Source: Coptis chinensis | Taxonomy: Eukaryota > Streptophyta > Magnoliopsida > Ranunculales > Ranunculaceae | Length of the DNA: 64,000 nt | Assembly: GCA_015680905.1 (NCBI GenBank) | Contig: CM027380.1 | Coordinates: forward strand, 36,758,001-36,822,000 | Reading direction: 5' to 3' | In this document: one piece after another, positions 1 through 12,058 of the stretch | Layout: each line of letters opens with the position of its first letter | Numbering within the stretch: position 1 is the first letter of the stretch | The notes under the pieces: generated by a model | What the model was told of the DNA's origin: nothing | Seen by the model: only the letters and a program-made list of their open reading frames with translations | Databases searched by the model: none | Translations under genes and position numbers: made by a program

Positions 1-825
1 GATTTCAATCAAATTTAACAATACTAAAACTAAATAAGAATTTAATTGATAAACTAAATTAAGATGAAAATGAATACTTTATTATGAAACTAATATTTGA
101 TTCTAAAATAATAATCTACTTGTTCTAACTAATCTATTGCAAAGTAAAAACTAGATCTAAAACAATAATTCAAAACTAATTAATGGAATGTAAAATCTAG
201 ATCTAGAATTCTATGCTCTAATGGCTACTCACTACCTAACCTCCTTATTCCTTAAGAGTTAAGTCTTCTCTATTCAAATGGAGGAGACAAGATCAACATT
301 TTCATGAATGGGCTGAGGAGCCATGTTTTGGGCCGAAAAATCGAGCCCAAAACCCAATTTCTTCAGTCCATACCTTCTCAGCCGGATTTGACTTCATCAG
401 GCTTTTCATCCACTTATGCTCCTCTGATTAGGTCAAGGTTTTAACCATTGGAAAGCTCTTTCCAAGACGGTCATTTTGACATAAGGTAGGCCCAATTCTG
501 AGGTTTGAGCCCAAAGATACAGTCTTCGGAATTTCTAATGACTTTTGTGTGTTGTTTCTGCCCGCGTTGACTTTGACTTTTCAGCTTTGACTGGGATTTT
601 TAAAGGCTTTTTCTCCTTGAATCTTGGCTTTTAATCACAAAACTCCTTAGCAACCAACCTTGCTCCTTTATCTCACCAAAGCGACACATTTCTACACATA
701 ATTGACTCCAAAGCCTGAAATACATAAAAACACGTAATCAGCATTAACTCTTATTTATTACTCGCATAATTGGTCTAAAAGTATTATTGTTAAGAGGTTA
801 AAACTACAATTTTGGGCTCTTATCA
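1..825 (-). mobile_element. Athila-type LTR (family A2), partial at window edge
   Basis: This is the end of an LTR that begins before the window. It closes with the same tail as the LTRs at 37772-39109 and 59685-61164, ending in GGGCTCTTATCA. In the A2 element with coding sequence the protein genes are on the minus strand, so this tail is taken as the U3 start read on minus. After position 825 the sequence changes at once to Tat-type integrase, so the LTR was inserted into that element. Whether it is a solo LTR or one end of a full element cannot be told from here. Confidence 0.8.
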
Positions 826-1067
826 GGAGACTACATAGACAGTATAACAAGCGGGTGAAGCCACGGAAATTTAGTGTTGGTGACCGAGTGCTTCGGCGGG
901 TAACCCGAGCCACAAAGAAAGAGACAGATAGAAAGTTGGCCCCAACTAGGAGGGACCGTATGTGGTGGTAAAGGCTAGAGCGATCGGGACCTACAAGTTG
1001 CAGACACCCCTGGGGGAGAGCATCAAGCGATCGTGGAATATCAGGATGTTGAAAAAGTTCCATGAGT
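826..1067 (+). pseudogene. Integrase C-terminal tail of Tat element B2
   Basis: The translation matches the end of the B1 integrase at 40990-41229: a QYNK segment, then VGDRVLRRV, then LQTP-GESIKR-WNIRMLK-FHE and a stop. A one-base change near 945 shifts the frame, and a conserved Trp codon of B1 is a TAG here, so the segment is broken. In gypsy elements this region helps integrase bind DNA or chromatin. Only about 80 codons remain because the A2 LTR cuts the gene at 825. Confidence 0.75.
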
Positions 1068-1254
1068 AATTTTGTATACAGTCTTTGGTATTATGAAATG
1101 GAAGTCTAGTTGCTTCATAATATGAGAGCATCAAGCTTTGTAATCATATTTTGAGCCCTTTAGAATTTCAATGAAAATGATAGCAATTTTCCTCTATCTG
1201 ATTCGTGTTTATTCGTTTGTATGTGGAGTAGGCCGAAGACCGCGAACGATGATG

Positions 1255-2010
1255 TCCAAACTCAACTTGGGGGTTGGACTGATCTACCCCCAACATCTCC
1301 ATATTCAACTTGGGGGCTAAACTGACATGCCCCCAACATCTCCATGTTCAACTTGGGGGCAACCCGGGTCGCCCCTAACATCTCTAGGGTAGCGGAGAGA
1401 GTGAACAGTCCATGAACCACAAGGCCCGAATTCAACTTGGGGGCTAAACTGGCCTACCCCCAACATCTCCATGTTCAACTTGGGGCAACCCGGGTCGCCC
1501 CCAACATCTCCAAGGCAGTGGAGAGAGTGAACCCTCCACGGACCACGAAGCCCAAATTCAACTTGGGGGCTAAACTAACCGGCCCCCAGTATCTCCATGT
1601 TCAACTTGGGGGTAACCGGGTTGCCCCCAACATCTCCAAGGCAGTGGAGAGAGTTAACCCTTCGTGGACCACGAGGCTCGAATTCAACTTGGGGGCAACC
1701 TGGGTCGCCCCCAACATCTCCAGGGAAGCGGAGAGAGTGAACCCTCTATGGACCACGAGGCCCAAATTCAACTTAGGGGCTTAACTGACTTGCCCCCAAC
1801 ATCTCTATGTTCAACTTGGGGGCAACCCGGGTCGCCCCCAACATCTCAAGGGCAGCGGAGATAGTGAACCATCTGCGGATCACAAGGCCTGAATTTAACT
1901 TGGGGGCTAAACTGACTTGCCCCAACCTCTCCATAGTCCATGTGGGGATGAAGTATTTGCGGACTATGAGGTTCGAACCTAACGGGGGGGGCAAATTGAG
2001 CTGCCCCCAA
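1255..2010 (+). repeat. Tandem array in 3' region of B2, composite unit of about 126 bp
   Basis: The motif CAACTTGGGGGC alternates with CCCCCAACATCTCCATG in two contexts, one reading TAAACTGAC and one CAACCCGGGTCG. Two successive full units start near 1433 and 1559. Some units lack one half. The array lies between the integrase stop and the antisense gene. The homologous place in B1 holds a 60-bp array that shares the core but not the unit. Open frames across the array are by-products of its periodicity. Confidence 0.85.
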
Positions 2011-2253
2011 ACAATGTTAGCAGCGGTTAGAGAAACGGTATGGAAGGTTGAATGTGTATGATAGACAAGTACCGGCCCGGTACCTCGATTGCAATAATGA
2101 GTCAGGGGCAATGCATTAAGCAAAAATTTGATATGCAAATCAGAAAACATATCCGAAACCAGTGTTTGATAGGAAATCATGTCTATTGTGCCCTACTGGG
2201 AGTACCCAGAAATACCAGGCCAAAAGTGAAATTACAAAACACCTAGAAGATGG

Positions 2254-4539
2254 TCACTTGGGATCTTTAGTTATATCCGCAGAAGCCTGCCCCCCATCCT
2301 CACCCACAACGGTTGCATCAACATAAATGGGGGAGGTCGCTACCCCAGGATGGATAGCAGCCTCTGGCACGGCTATCGAGGGAGGGGCTACAGGGTCTGG
2401 AATGGCTTAGGTGGGAGTCTGAGCTGGGAGGAGGCGGCTGGTAGCTGTCAGGGCCTCCAGTTGTTGCTTTAGCTCCCTGACAATCTTCTTGGAGGCTAAG
2501 GCCTTGAAATGTTCAGCGGCCTCCATCAAGGACTTCTCTAAGACTGCTTGCGACGCGACTCGATCAGCCTCCCTCTGCCTCTCCAGCTGTGAGGTGACGC
2601 CAGCTACATAGTCCTGGTAGGCTTGCTCGACGCGCTAGAAGTCCTTATGATAGTTGAGCGCTGAGAGACGGGTGTCATCTCTTTCCTTCTCCAGCTGGGC
2701 GTACTTCACCTTCCACCCCTCAGGACCGTGGATCTCATTTTTCACAGATTCTAGGGTGTCCAGGGTGTTGGTGGGGCCGTGGATGACATAGCCGACATCG
2801 AGGCTCAGCTGGAGGTAAGGACAAGGTTAGAGAAACTCAAATAACAATGAAGGAAAACTAAAAGGTGAAGGACATACCCTTTCCTAGCCAGTGTAGATCG
2901 CAGCCCTGTGGGAGGCGAAGGAGCCAGAATCCCCATAAGATTGATCCCTGGGGAGATGGGAGCTGAAGATTAAGGACGTGGCCACCGCCAAATTGTCTAG
3001 CGTAAAGTCGCGGGTGGTGACGTCCCGATCCGTAGCCTTGAATTGGGGATGCCATATTTCTACTGGCCCCGGGGGCAGGGGACCAATGGGGACATCCTCC
3101 TTCCCAGAGTGGCATGGTGGAGCCACGGGCTGCGGTGATCCCTATCGTGCTTCACTGGCGGAAGAGGTGGAGGCAGTGACCTTAGCCTTTTTGGCGGGAG
3201 GGCATTTGGTGGCAGCATCAGTAGGGGCATCGCCGTTGGAAACATTGTCCTAAAGTTTGAGCTTAGACATGTCCATGGCAGCGGTAGTGGCAACGGGGTT
3301 AGAAAAGTCGTCCTCCCAGTCAGCGATGGAAGAGTATGACTGGGGAATGTTGATGGGCGCAATTGAGGGAGAACCAAAGGGAGATGTGGGTGCTGCGGTG
3401 GCGGCTGCTTTCTGGGCGAGCGCTTTGGATCGAGAAATCTTGGTGGTATAGCCAAAAGATCTATGAACAGGGCACTTCGCCTTACGGGCTTTGGGCGGAG
3501 AAGGTTTGGGTTTTCGTTCCTTTGGCGGCGGCAATCTGTAAAGAGGACCCTGGTACTTGCCAATGTCTCGGAGGGAAGGATCAAGAAGGAGTGGGTTGCC
3601 TTTATCTGGGTATATGCCAAGAACGCTGCATTGGCCGCTCCCTAAGTCACGGAGCTTGGAGAAAATATCATAAGAGACACCGACGTATATCCGATACAGC
3701 GAATTGGGAATCCAACCTGAGACACATGAAAGAGGATACACATTAGTACAGTGGGGTTCTCAGGAGACCAAGCAGAACAACTAACCACACTCACCACTTC
3801 TAAGAAAGTGAAATTGCCTCAGGGTTACTTCAGGGGGAAGGTCCGCAAAAAGGAAGCTCCCCAAAACATACAGTGGGTAGTGGTGCCAGACCTTATCAGA
3901 AGTGGTCACGCGGAGGACGAAAGATTTTTTTCGTAGACGTACACAGAAGGATTGGTATCCTATGTTCCCAAACATGGTGCTTTTCTTGAGGAAGTAGTGG
4001 GCGGTGATGTCATGGAGGCAAATCTACGGAGTGTGCAACTTGTTGTAGTAGTTGGTGACATACATGATCTGCTAGAAATTACCAATGCCCTGGCAGGGCA
4101 GGATATTGAAGTGGTTGCAAACCTCGACATCTAATAGGGATAGGGGGAAGCATAACCCAGCGGCTATCTACCCCACGGTGACTACTAGATAGCCTGGCCG
4201 CGATGGGACTAGATGAGGAAAGTGGGTGACACCAGGCACGTGTTCTAAGATCACATCATCAGGAATGCCATAAGCCACTTGGACCACGACCAGGTTAGGT
4301 CGGCGATAGTAGGATGGCGGGGAAGGAAGCACAGATTGTCTCCCAGAGGTGGAAAGGGCAGCGGACGGATGAGTGGGCGCGGGAGAAGGGAATTCCAAGT
4401 GATCAGCGGCTGAGCTGGAAGATCCAGATGTGGGGGAGGAGTCAGCAGATCTATGGGGTGAAGACACAGATGGAGGGGTCGAGAACACAGATCTAGTAGA
4501 TCTGGTAGCGGATGAGCCACCAGAATCAGAGTCTGACAT
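2254..4539 (-). pseudogene. Antisense spliced gene of Tat element B2 (Transposase_28-like)
   Basis: On the minus strand a start at 4537-4539 opens an MSDSDSGGSSATRS Ser-rich leader. It is followed by YYRRPNL, IPDDVILEHVPGVTHFPHL and, after a frameshift near 4170, PLSLLDVEVCNHFNI. This looks like the plant 'putative gypsy type transposon' family (PF04195). A second exon (about 3741-3250) carries VGVSYDIFSKLRDLGSGQC and LPPPKERKPKPSPPK, probably a basic nuclear-localisation patch. Later exons (about 3238-2885 and 2825-2254) give an acidic coiled coil with KYAQLEKERDD and end DPK-stop. The exon order matches B1 at 42346-44590. Function is unknown; frameshifts and stops make this copy a pseudogene. 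Confidence 0.65.
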
Positions 4540-5207
4540 GGTAAGAGCCAGCAGTTGGAGGAGGAAAGAAGCAAGACAGGGGTATGTGGCACCCGATGAG
4601 GAAATAGGGGAACGAATAATGAAAACAGAAAAATAAACGCGTTCAAAAAAATAAACGCAATCAACTAATGTGTACCAAAATTGAAACGAGAGGGAAAGAC
4701 GCAAACCTGATGGGGGTAGAGCAGTTGCCAAGCAAGGATTAACAGAGGCACAATAGCGAGGTGTTGAGAGGGTTTCACCGATAGGAGTATGGAGAAAGGT
4801 TGGGAAAGTTGAGAAAGTGGGAGAAGAAGGTAAGGGAAAAAGAAAGGGTTGTGCGTGAAAAGGAAGAATGAAGAGTTTGGGAAATGAAGGGGTGCATGAA
4901 AAGACATTTGGGCGGGATTTCATGAGACAAGGATAAAATGGGCATGGAAGAACACGTAAGCAGAGGCACGAACCACCCAAATAGGGACGCGTGTCTTTGC
5001 GAGAATTGAAAAGGCAGGGATAGTTAGGCTTGTGCCGTAGGACACGTGCCTAAGGACACGTGGAAGGGGTCAAGGGTCCAGACAGGAGGTAGAACATGGC
5101 TGTCAGAGAAGATAATGATGCATATTTGAACAAAGAGTTATAGACAAGACAATTCTATGACTAGCTAGTTGTTGGGTCTCGGCCCGCGGACCTATATCTA
5201 TCCGAGG

Positions 5208-5223
5208 GTCGAAAGGGGGCATT
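5208..5223 (+). other. Polypurine tract of B2
   Basis: The purine-rich run GAAAGGGGGCATT lies directly before the 3' LTR and matches GAGAGGGGGCATT before the B1 3' LTR. Such tracts prime plus-strand DNA synthesis. Confidence 0.7.
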
Positions 5224-5618
5224 TGTGTCAACCCATTTTATGACCAGTAAGGTGGCAGCCGATCTGGCCTGGAGTAAAGTAAGGAAATAGGAGCACGATA
5301 CAAGGGATCACAGCTGCAAAACCCTAAAGTGAGAACAGAGCGAGATAAGGAAAGAGAGGAGGGAAGCACAGCAGCAAGGCAACGGTAACCCTAAAGAGAT
5401 AGGTAGGAAAAATGTGGCCAGGGGATGAAAGAGGGGATCAACGGACAGGAAGGGAGTGGAAGATGATATAAAAAGAACAGTAGAAGAAGAGAAAAGAGGG
5501 GGGGAAGAAAGAAAAAAGAGAGAAGGAGAGAGTTTTCTGAGAAGAGAGTGAGGTTCATACAGTGAGTGTTTAGAAAGTTAATAGTATACCTGAGAAGAGA
5601 TTTTTTTAGGCTCATACA
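5224..5618 (+). mobile_element. 3' LTR of Tat element B2
   Basis: It begins TGTGTCAACCC and ends CTCATACA, like the B1 LTRs that begin TGTATCAACCC and end GTTCATACA. A TATA box (TATAAAA) lies at 5467-5473, as in B1. An alternative end at 5561 (TTCATACA) is possible; the 395-bp choice fits the 383-384 bp B1 LTRs better. The two families' LTRs are clearly diverged. Confidence 0.7.
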
Positions 5619-5726
5619 TTCGCCAAAAACCGTATTATACGTTTCAAGGCAAAAAATCGTGAATTATTCCGAATCTTTCAAATATTCAGAAGTATTATAT
5701 GTATTATCCTTCAAAAATTCGATTCA

Positions 5727-5748
5727 CGAATTATTCATGAATAATTCG
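5727..5748. repeat. 22-bp perfect palindrome
   Basis: The arms CGAATTATTCA and TGAATAATTCG are exact reverse complements with no loop. Related ATTCG and GAATTATTC pieces lie just upstream, so the palindrome sits in a small AT-rich patch of inverted repeats. Confidence 0.85.
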
Positions 5749-5884
5749 ACGAATTGCTAACAAGGGCATGAATGCTAATGGTTGTTCTGTTGTTTCCCTT
5801 TTGCAGGTTTTGACTGTATTCGTGAGGCCAAGAGGGCTAATAAACTAAAAAAAAAATCAGCCAAGGAGAAAGGCTACTTTGTAA

Positions 5885-6229
5885 GATGAAAAAGAATCAG
5901 TCAGGAAGGAACTTGAAGAATCAGGAAAAAAATTTGGTGATTACGATTGTATAGTATTGACAGATGCCTCATACAAAAATGTGGGAGAAGGTGGTACGGC
6001 TGCATTTGTCTACACCAATGATTTAAAGCTAGTAGCTATTTTGGTTGGGGCAGCCAAGAAACTAAGTAACAATACATGTGAAATGCTCGGAATTGCGAGG
6101 ATTCCAGCACATTCAGAGTTTTTACAAGAGATTTTGGATTTGGAAAGACATCCTAAAATACTGATCACAACCGACTGTTCTAGATGCAGTTTATATTTTG
6201 AACATCTCGTCACATATTATAGAAATTAA
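5885..6229 (+). pseudogene. RNase H-like fragment
   Basis: The frame is open from just after a TAA at 5882 to the stop at 6229, about 114 codons, with no initiating Met before 5957. It reads VLTDASYKN, then GGTAAFVY, CEMLGI and ITTDC. The spacing of Asp (TDAS), Glu (CEML) and Asp (TTDC) resembles the first three acidic residues of the RNase H fold used in retroelements. The fourth acidic residue and the C-terminal helix are absent. It is too short to place in a named element and may be a retroelement remnant or a truncated host exon. Confidence 0.4.
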
Positions 6230-9200
6230 ATATCTCGTCACATATTTTGAATTTAACGATCTATAAAAAATAATCAACAAGTTGCATTTTAGGGGTTTAT
6301 ATTTTTAATGTTATGCTAAGTAACACGGGCACGTAATAAGGATGATGCTAGATCACTAACACAACCAAGTAAAAAATTATATGTATCAGCAACACAAATC
6401 CACTCTCTATCAAAAATTGTATGTAAGCATTCTTTGGCAACAAAAACTAAACATAGTAAACACGAATTTAGATCACATTTGAACTTAATTTTAATTTGGT
6501 AGCTTAGTGATTTCATTTATTGTACTAGGTATTTTCCTTGAGAGAACTAGAGCAGAATGGAGAAATGTTATACACGTTAAGTTGAAAACACAAATGTCAT
6601 TCAGAGTGCGAGTATGACCAAAGGAATTAAGGAAGTACTAAACACCAGCACTTTTGAAAATATATAATATGAATAGAATTGAAACATACGACATGATAAG
6701 GGCACCAAAAAGTGCAATGAAATCTTCAATTGCTCCATCCCATTAAGTTTTGGGACAAACATTCCCTTCAGAATGTCAGAAACAATATATAGGTTTAACG
6801 TAACTCAGTTCGGTGAAGAAACACCAAGCCACCACGAACACAAGAAGTGCTATTAATATTTCTAGCTTGCAGATCTAGCAAGAAAATGAAACAAAAATGG
6901 TAAAAAATAGATAATGACTTGTAAACATTATATATATAGCATGAGAAAAAAAATATCAATCTCTATTTTGAAATATAATTTGATATTGCATTATGAAGAT
7001 TTGTCATAGGCCGGATAATATCAAGAAGTACCAAAACTATACATCTTAAAACTCATCAATTACAACTATAAATTAAAATAATGTGTGGGGTGACAATTAA
7101 TATTTAAATAATGTGTCATTTCTTAAGTCATTGGCAATCATGTGCATATTTATGACACCACATTCTTATATCTCCATTGTTAGAAGATATTATAAGAAAC
7201 ACATAAAAATATATATTCAACCTTTTCAAATATTTCATACATTTACTATAAATTAATACGAAATGAATAACTCCCAAATAAACTTAATTAAAGTGATCCT
7301 AAATAATAATCATTTAATAAAATTAGCTTCCAAACGAAATGAAATTCAATAGCCATCAAACCCGATTTAAAACTCTCATACTCATGCAAGTGAATATAGA
7401 CCCATAAAAAAATACCATACTAGATATACGAGATTTGTTTTCTATGAAAAACAAAAATGATAGAGATAATACCTACATGATAATACACACATATATGATT
7501 GATCAATAATCTCGATCACAACTAGTTGTATAATGGAAAGGCCCAAGAACCTTAATATGAAGATACATACAATAAATCTAGTCAAAAGTATAATAAGATG
7601 CACATCATGAATATTTGTTATTCTCGTATAAAAAGGCAATAGTAGCCTACAAGATGCCACTTTGTAGTATAATTGATCATGAACCCGTGATATGTGTTAG
7701 GGAACTCTATACAATTGTCGAACCATTAACCATTGAAATCATCAAATGATATATGTTGTACTTTAAAATGCATACTAACTAATTTTACTACCAAAAATTT
7801 GATTTTCCCCAACAGTTGAGCAAGAGCTTCCTCGATACTCATCAATCGTCGTTACCTAGCAACAGTTTAAGACTGCAAGTACTAGTAAATGACCTTCACA
7901 ATTTTTTCAAGTTCGTCATATTTTATAATTGCAACTCTTTGACACTTATTTTTTGTTGGGAAGTGTGTCGCATCATAGATGTCGGTAAGAAAAACCGTCG
8001 CATTGTTATCCTCGATAGTTTTTTGAAATTTGCTCAATGTAATTTAGCCTTTGGAAGTAGTAATTGTTCCAAATTGTTGTAGAAACTATCACAAAATCTT
8101 CTATTATCATTGTTGACTTCTCTTAATTTCTTTTAACTGAAATTAAAACCTTTTACATTAATATTATTATTTTTTATTGTTTTTCGAATAGAAGAAGCAT
8201 AATTGTAATAATTTTGAATATGGAACGAGGTTTAAGATGACAATTTCTTTTTCTTTTTTTTGACTACATACAAATACAACTTTAGACTCTTTTAAATATA
8301 TTCAACCAAGTTTTTGTTCAAATTCCAATAGAACACCAATATTAATTTGTTCCATTCAAGAAACATGCATGATTCAGTTATATACTTATCGAATTAAACT
8401 TTAAAAATTGGTGATAATCATCTAGCTAGTTACAAACTTTGAGATAATTAAAATCAAGAAGTGATGATATTATTATTATTGTTAATTAATTATATGCAGT
8501 TAGGTACAGTTTAAAATTAAGTTTAATATTGGAATCAAATTAATCAATATGACGAAGCAATATGAATAGTTCAAACATCAACTATACAAAGTTTAAACTA
8601 TATATGCAATATATATTAACCTACAAGTTGTTAAAAGGCATGAGCATCACATCCCTCTTTAGTTCTGAAGTGTCGATTTGTAATTAATTAAGGTTGTTGC
8701 TCCAAGTGATGTCGAAGTTTAAAATCCTGGTTTTTTAGCGTCTCTCAATCCATTGCCGGGGAACTATAGGGTGTAGATAGTTATAATTTATACATTAGTG
8801 TGAAATTGGAGTATAATTTGAAACCCTCCCCCCAACGACACACCCAGTTAGACATATTTACACCCCCACCCACGGCCCCCACACACAGTTTAGCATGGTT
8901 TCACCCTACGGAACCGCATACATGCACACATGCACAATTACGTAGACTGTTGACTGTAGTAATAAGAAAAGAAAGCAAGGGGGCCTCTGAAAATAGGTTA
9001 ACATGGTTTTTGCCCATGGACTTGGTTAAAATAAGTGACCCTAATCAGACCCTAAAAAGCTTGATCAAATGTGACTGACATAAGTCATGGATGATAACAA
9101 ATGAGAGTGGGGTTATTTCTCCCTGAATTGCCACGCATATCGAAGCGCCAAACCATCGAATTTCTTCTAAAACACCCGCGAAATAACTAACTCCCTCTAG

Positions 9201-9275
9201 AAAGATTGCATGAAACCCACACTCCCATGGTCGTGCAAGTTAGTTTTCCTCCATCTTCTCCACAGTCTAGGTGCT

Positions 9276-9284
9276 TATATATAT
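9276..9284 (+). promoter_or_regulatory. TATA box, probable promoter of TNP1-like gene
   Basis: TTATATATATG lies about 200 bp upstream of the first TNP1-like coding material and follows a GC-richer stretch. A 21-codon upstream open frame starts at the ATG near 9296 (MSFFTNPE). The match is to the consensus only, so this is an inference. Confidence 0.4.
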
Positions 9285-9479
9285 GTGGCTCAACCATGTC
9301 GTTTTTCACAAATCCAGAGCTTTCTTCCAAAGAGTTTGGTACAGAAACTTTCACTCTGTGAAATAGTTCTTCTACCTTATTAGAATCTTTACTTGTTACT
9401 TCTTTAATTGTTAGTTTAGTTTGGGACTTTGGTGTTTGTCATTCTAACTGGTGTCTTGGATTTTTCATCTGTATAGACG

Positions 9480-11655
9480 TATGGGTCCTTTAGACGAACA
9501 AGACAAGAGCAATTAAAAGGTGTCTTTGGACAAGAAGACAAGAGCAATTAAAGGTGATGGACATGACCGTAGCAATTTGCAAGGTGCTGATTTGGGTGAT
9601 AATGAGATAGGTGGTAATATACTGTGTGGCCTAAACGTTCTTGTTTTATAACATTTTATTTTATGGTGTTACCATATTTATTATTCTGACACATGTAGGA
9701 GGGACGCCTGTAGTGACTTCTTCTACCAAGAGAGGACCCTCAAAAGGCCCTAAAGCATTACCTGATGGGAAGAAAAGGAAAGTTAGTACTAATGAGCTAG
9801 GACAGCCCAATGGGTTAGATCTGGATACCAGGGCATTTATTACCGGGTTAGGAGTGAATACTAGGAAGTATGTTCCAATAACATACCAAAACTTTCGCGT
9901 AGTGCCAATTGACTTTAAAAAAAAGAGTTTTGAATGTTCTGGAGGTATATTATCTTTTAACTATGTTTATGAAATTTAAGTATGAGTTTATTGCTTTAAG
10001 ACATACTACAGTGTGTACTAATCAATGTTACTTTTACATGCATATTAGGACAATTTTGATTTTGATGACGTTTCACTAGAGTACCTCAGAAAGAGTATGG
10101 ATCAAGCTTGGAGAAATCACAGGCATAACTTGCAGAAGTGCCATATCAAAGGTAAAAGTTGGGCATCAGTGAGAGCAGCTCCACCACCTCCTTTTTTTTA
10201 ACAGAAAGCAGTGGTATTGATTTCTGGAATACACAAAGAGTGAGAAGTTTCAGGTCTCAATTACATAATCCTATTTTTTTCTTTGACTCCTCTTTGATTA
10301 AGTATTTGACGACTTTAATTAGTAATGAGTTAATGAATTATTTTGTTGGATTAACTTAGGCTGCAAGCAAAAGAAACAAGGCTAACCGTTCAAAACTCAG
10401 AGCACCAAATACACTTGGCAGGAGGAGCATGGCTGCCACACAGCATGTCATTGTGAGTATGGTTCAATTCTTTTGTGAAGTGTGATAATAATTAGGCATG
10501 TTTTATTTTTTTTAAAAGATTCAATAAAGGAATTAGAAGATTAAATTAACATAGTTGCTTTTTATACTCACATACACCTATATTTTAAGGCTATGGAAAA
10601 CAAGTTCAAGTCTGGCTTGGAGGTTGGGAGGGCAGAGGTGTACATTCGAGCCCATACTAAGAAAAACAAAACCATTCAGTGTCCTGAGATCACTGTAAGT
10701 GCTAAAAAATTGACTACATTTTATTCTTCAGTCACTTATAGTTTTACAAAGCTTATTAGTTTATATATTGCTAATTAATTAAAAATGTTTTAGGAAAAAA
10801 TTCAAGGAATTGTGAATTCTGATCCTTCGTCCAACATTTTGAGTGTTGATGATGCACTTGCACAGGCAAGTAATACTTAATGCATTGGTATATATCTTTA
10901 TATATTTATTCCATCTGTTTTTTATGTGTAAATCAGATTAGTCTACAGACACTTGGAAAAGACAAAAGTGGATGTATGAGAGGTATGGGTACTGGTATTA
11001 GTAGTACCATGGTGAAAAAAACTGCTCTGGTTCTGAAGAAAAATGAAGAGTTAAGATGTGAAAACACTACTACAAATTCAAAGTTGGACAGGTTAGAAAC
11101 AGAGCTTCAAATGGTGAAGGACATGATAGTGGCATCACAGGTACTTCAAATGGCTTTAAATGTTGTTTCTGGTTTTCCTTAGTTGCTAACATGTGGTTTG
11201 TCTACATTTAGCCTGCATCCCAAACTCAAAGAAATCATGTTTCAGAAACACCTACTACAGAAGTTCCATTAAGGCAGCCTAGTCAGGTATATTTTTTTGG
11301 GATAGTTTTATATATTGGTGCATTTTTATATGGTGCATTACTTTAAAAAAATATTTATGTTAGTTCAAAATTAATGCAGATGAATTATTCATTTATGAAC
11401 AGGATGAGAGATTTTCATTTTGTCGGGGGCTTAAAGGTTGCTAGTGGACAGATTGTTGCAGTAAACCCACAATCTATTGTCCATGGTAGGCCCATGGGAG
11501 AAGGGGTTTTCAAAATTCTCTTAACTGAGGTGGTTGACAGTGAAGCCAGAGTATTCTTTCCAAATGATTTTGCTACTACACTTGGAGAAGTGGGTGTGTA
11601 TGGATATGTCACTTGGCCAACAGCTTTTCTGCAAGTTCCAAAAGACGACGCTTAA
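9480..11655 (+). CDS. CACTA (En/Spm) TNP1-like protein, spliced
   Basis: Exons read in order: a basic segment (SSTKRGPSKGPKALPDGKK, 9699-9944), DVSLEYLRKSMDQAWRNHR (from about 10050), NKANRSKLRAPNTLGRRSMA (10361-10451), MENKFKSGLEVGRAEVYIRA (10591-10694), a short exon to about 10865, a coiled coil with ETELQMVKDMI (about 10938-11140), a Gln/Pro-rich exon (11213-11286), and a last exon with IVHGRPMGEGVFKI to the stop at 11653-11655. This is the layout of the plant transposase family PF03004 (Transposase_24), partner of TNP2 in CACTA elements, thought to bind subterminal DNA. GT-AG borders fit, except a GC donor near 10866. A stop occurs near 10200 unless it is intronic. The true start is unsure: an ATG at 9482 meets a stop after 11 codons. 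The gene appears far better preserved than TNP2. Confidence 0.7.
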
Positions 11656-12058
11656 TGTTTATCTTGTCCGGGCGTGGGTGCCAAGCCTCCAAGCATAGGA
11701 CTGGTTACAGCATCTAAAAAAAAAGTTGTTTATTTTACTAGTTTTGTTTGGACGTGGTTGTGTCAATATGTTATTTGACTACATTCGTTTAGACTTCTCC
11801 ATTTGTACATACGTTATGCTGTTGTTTGGCAATGACTACTTGTGGATATGATCCACAAGGTTTGTCTAAGGTTCCCTTGTACATTCATTTCTTTTGCTGC
11901 AAGCTTGGTTCTATTCGGCCTCACAAGCTTTCAGTAATTATGTAATTGAGCAGTCCCAAACAAATTTATATCTTACAGCATTTTGGTTGTGAAAACAATT
12001 TTGTTATATGGCCATATATAGCCTGATATTGGATTTTCCCCCTCTGTAGGGAGTGATT

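Larger units (their letters stand above)
826..5618 (+). mobile_element. Tat-type Ty3/gypsy element B2, 3' half only
   Basis: The order is integrase C-terminal tail, tandem-repeat array, spliced antisense gene, polypurine tract and 3' LTR. This is the same order as the 3' half of element B1 (39110-45643), to which it is clearly homologous though diverged. The 5' end was separated by the A2 LTR that ends at 825 and lies outside the window. No target-site duplication can be checked because the left end is missing. Confidence 0.82.
5619..9270. other. AT-rich spacer, no gene recognised apart from an RNase H-like scrap
   Basis: The stretch is AT-rich and carries stops in all frames. I see an RNase H-like open segment at 5885-6229 and a perfect palindrome at 5727-5748. 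Between about 7,800 and 8,060 there are short CGTCG-containing pieces that weakly resemble CACTA subterminal repeats, but I could not find a CACTA terminus. The open frame at 8800-9078 has low-complexity Pro/His content and no recognisable domain. Confidence 0.5.

Noticed and set aside
1437..2061. Open frames over the B2 tandem array
   Set aside because: By-products of the repeat; frames are not kept between units of unequal length.
8800..9078. 92-codon frame rich in Pro and His
   Set aside because: Low-complexity, no motif, no relatives recognised, no splice context.
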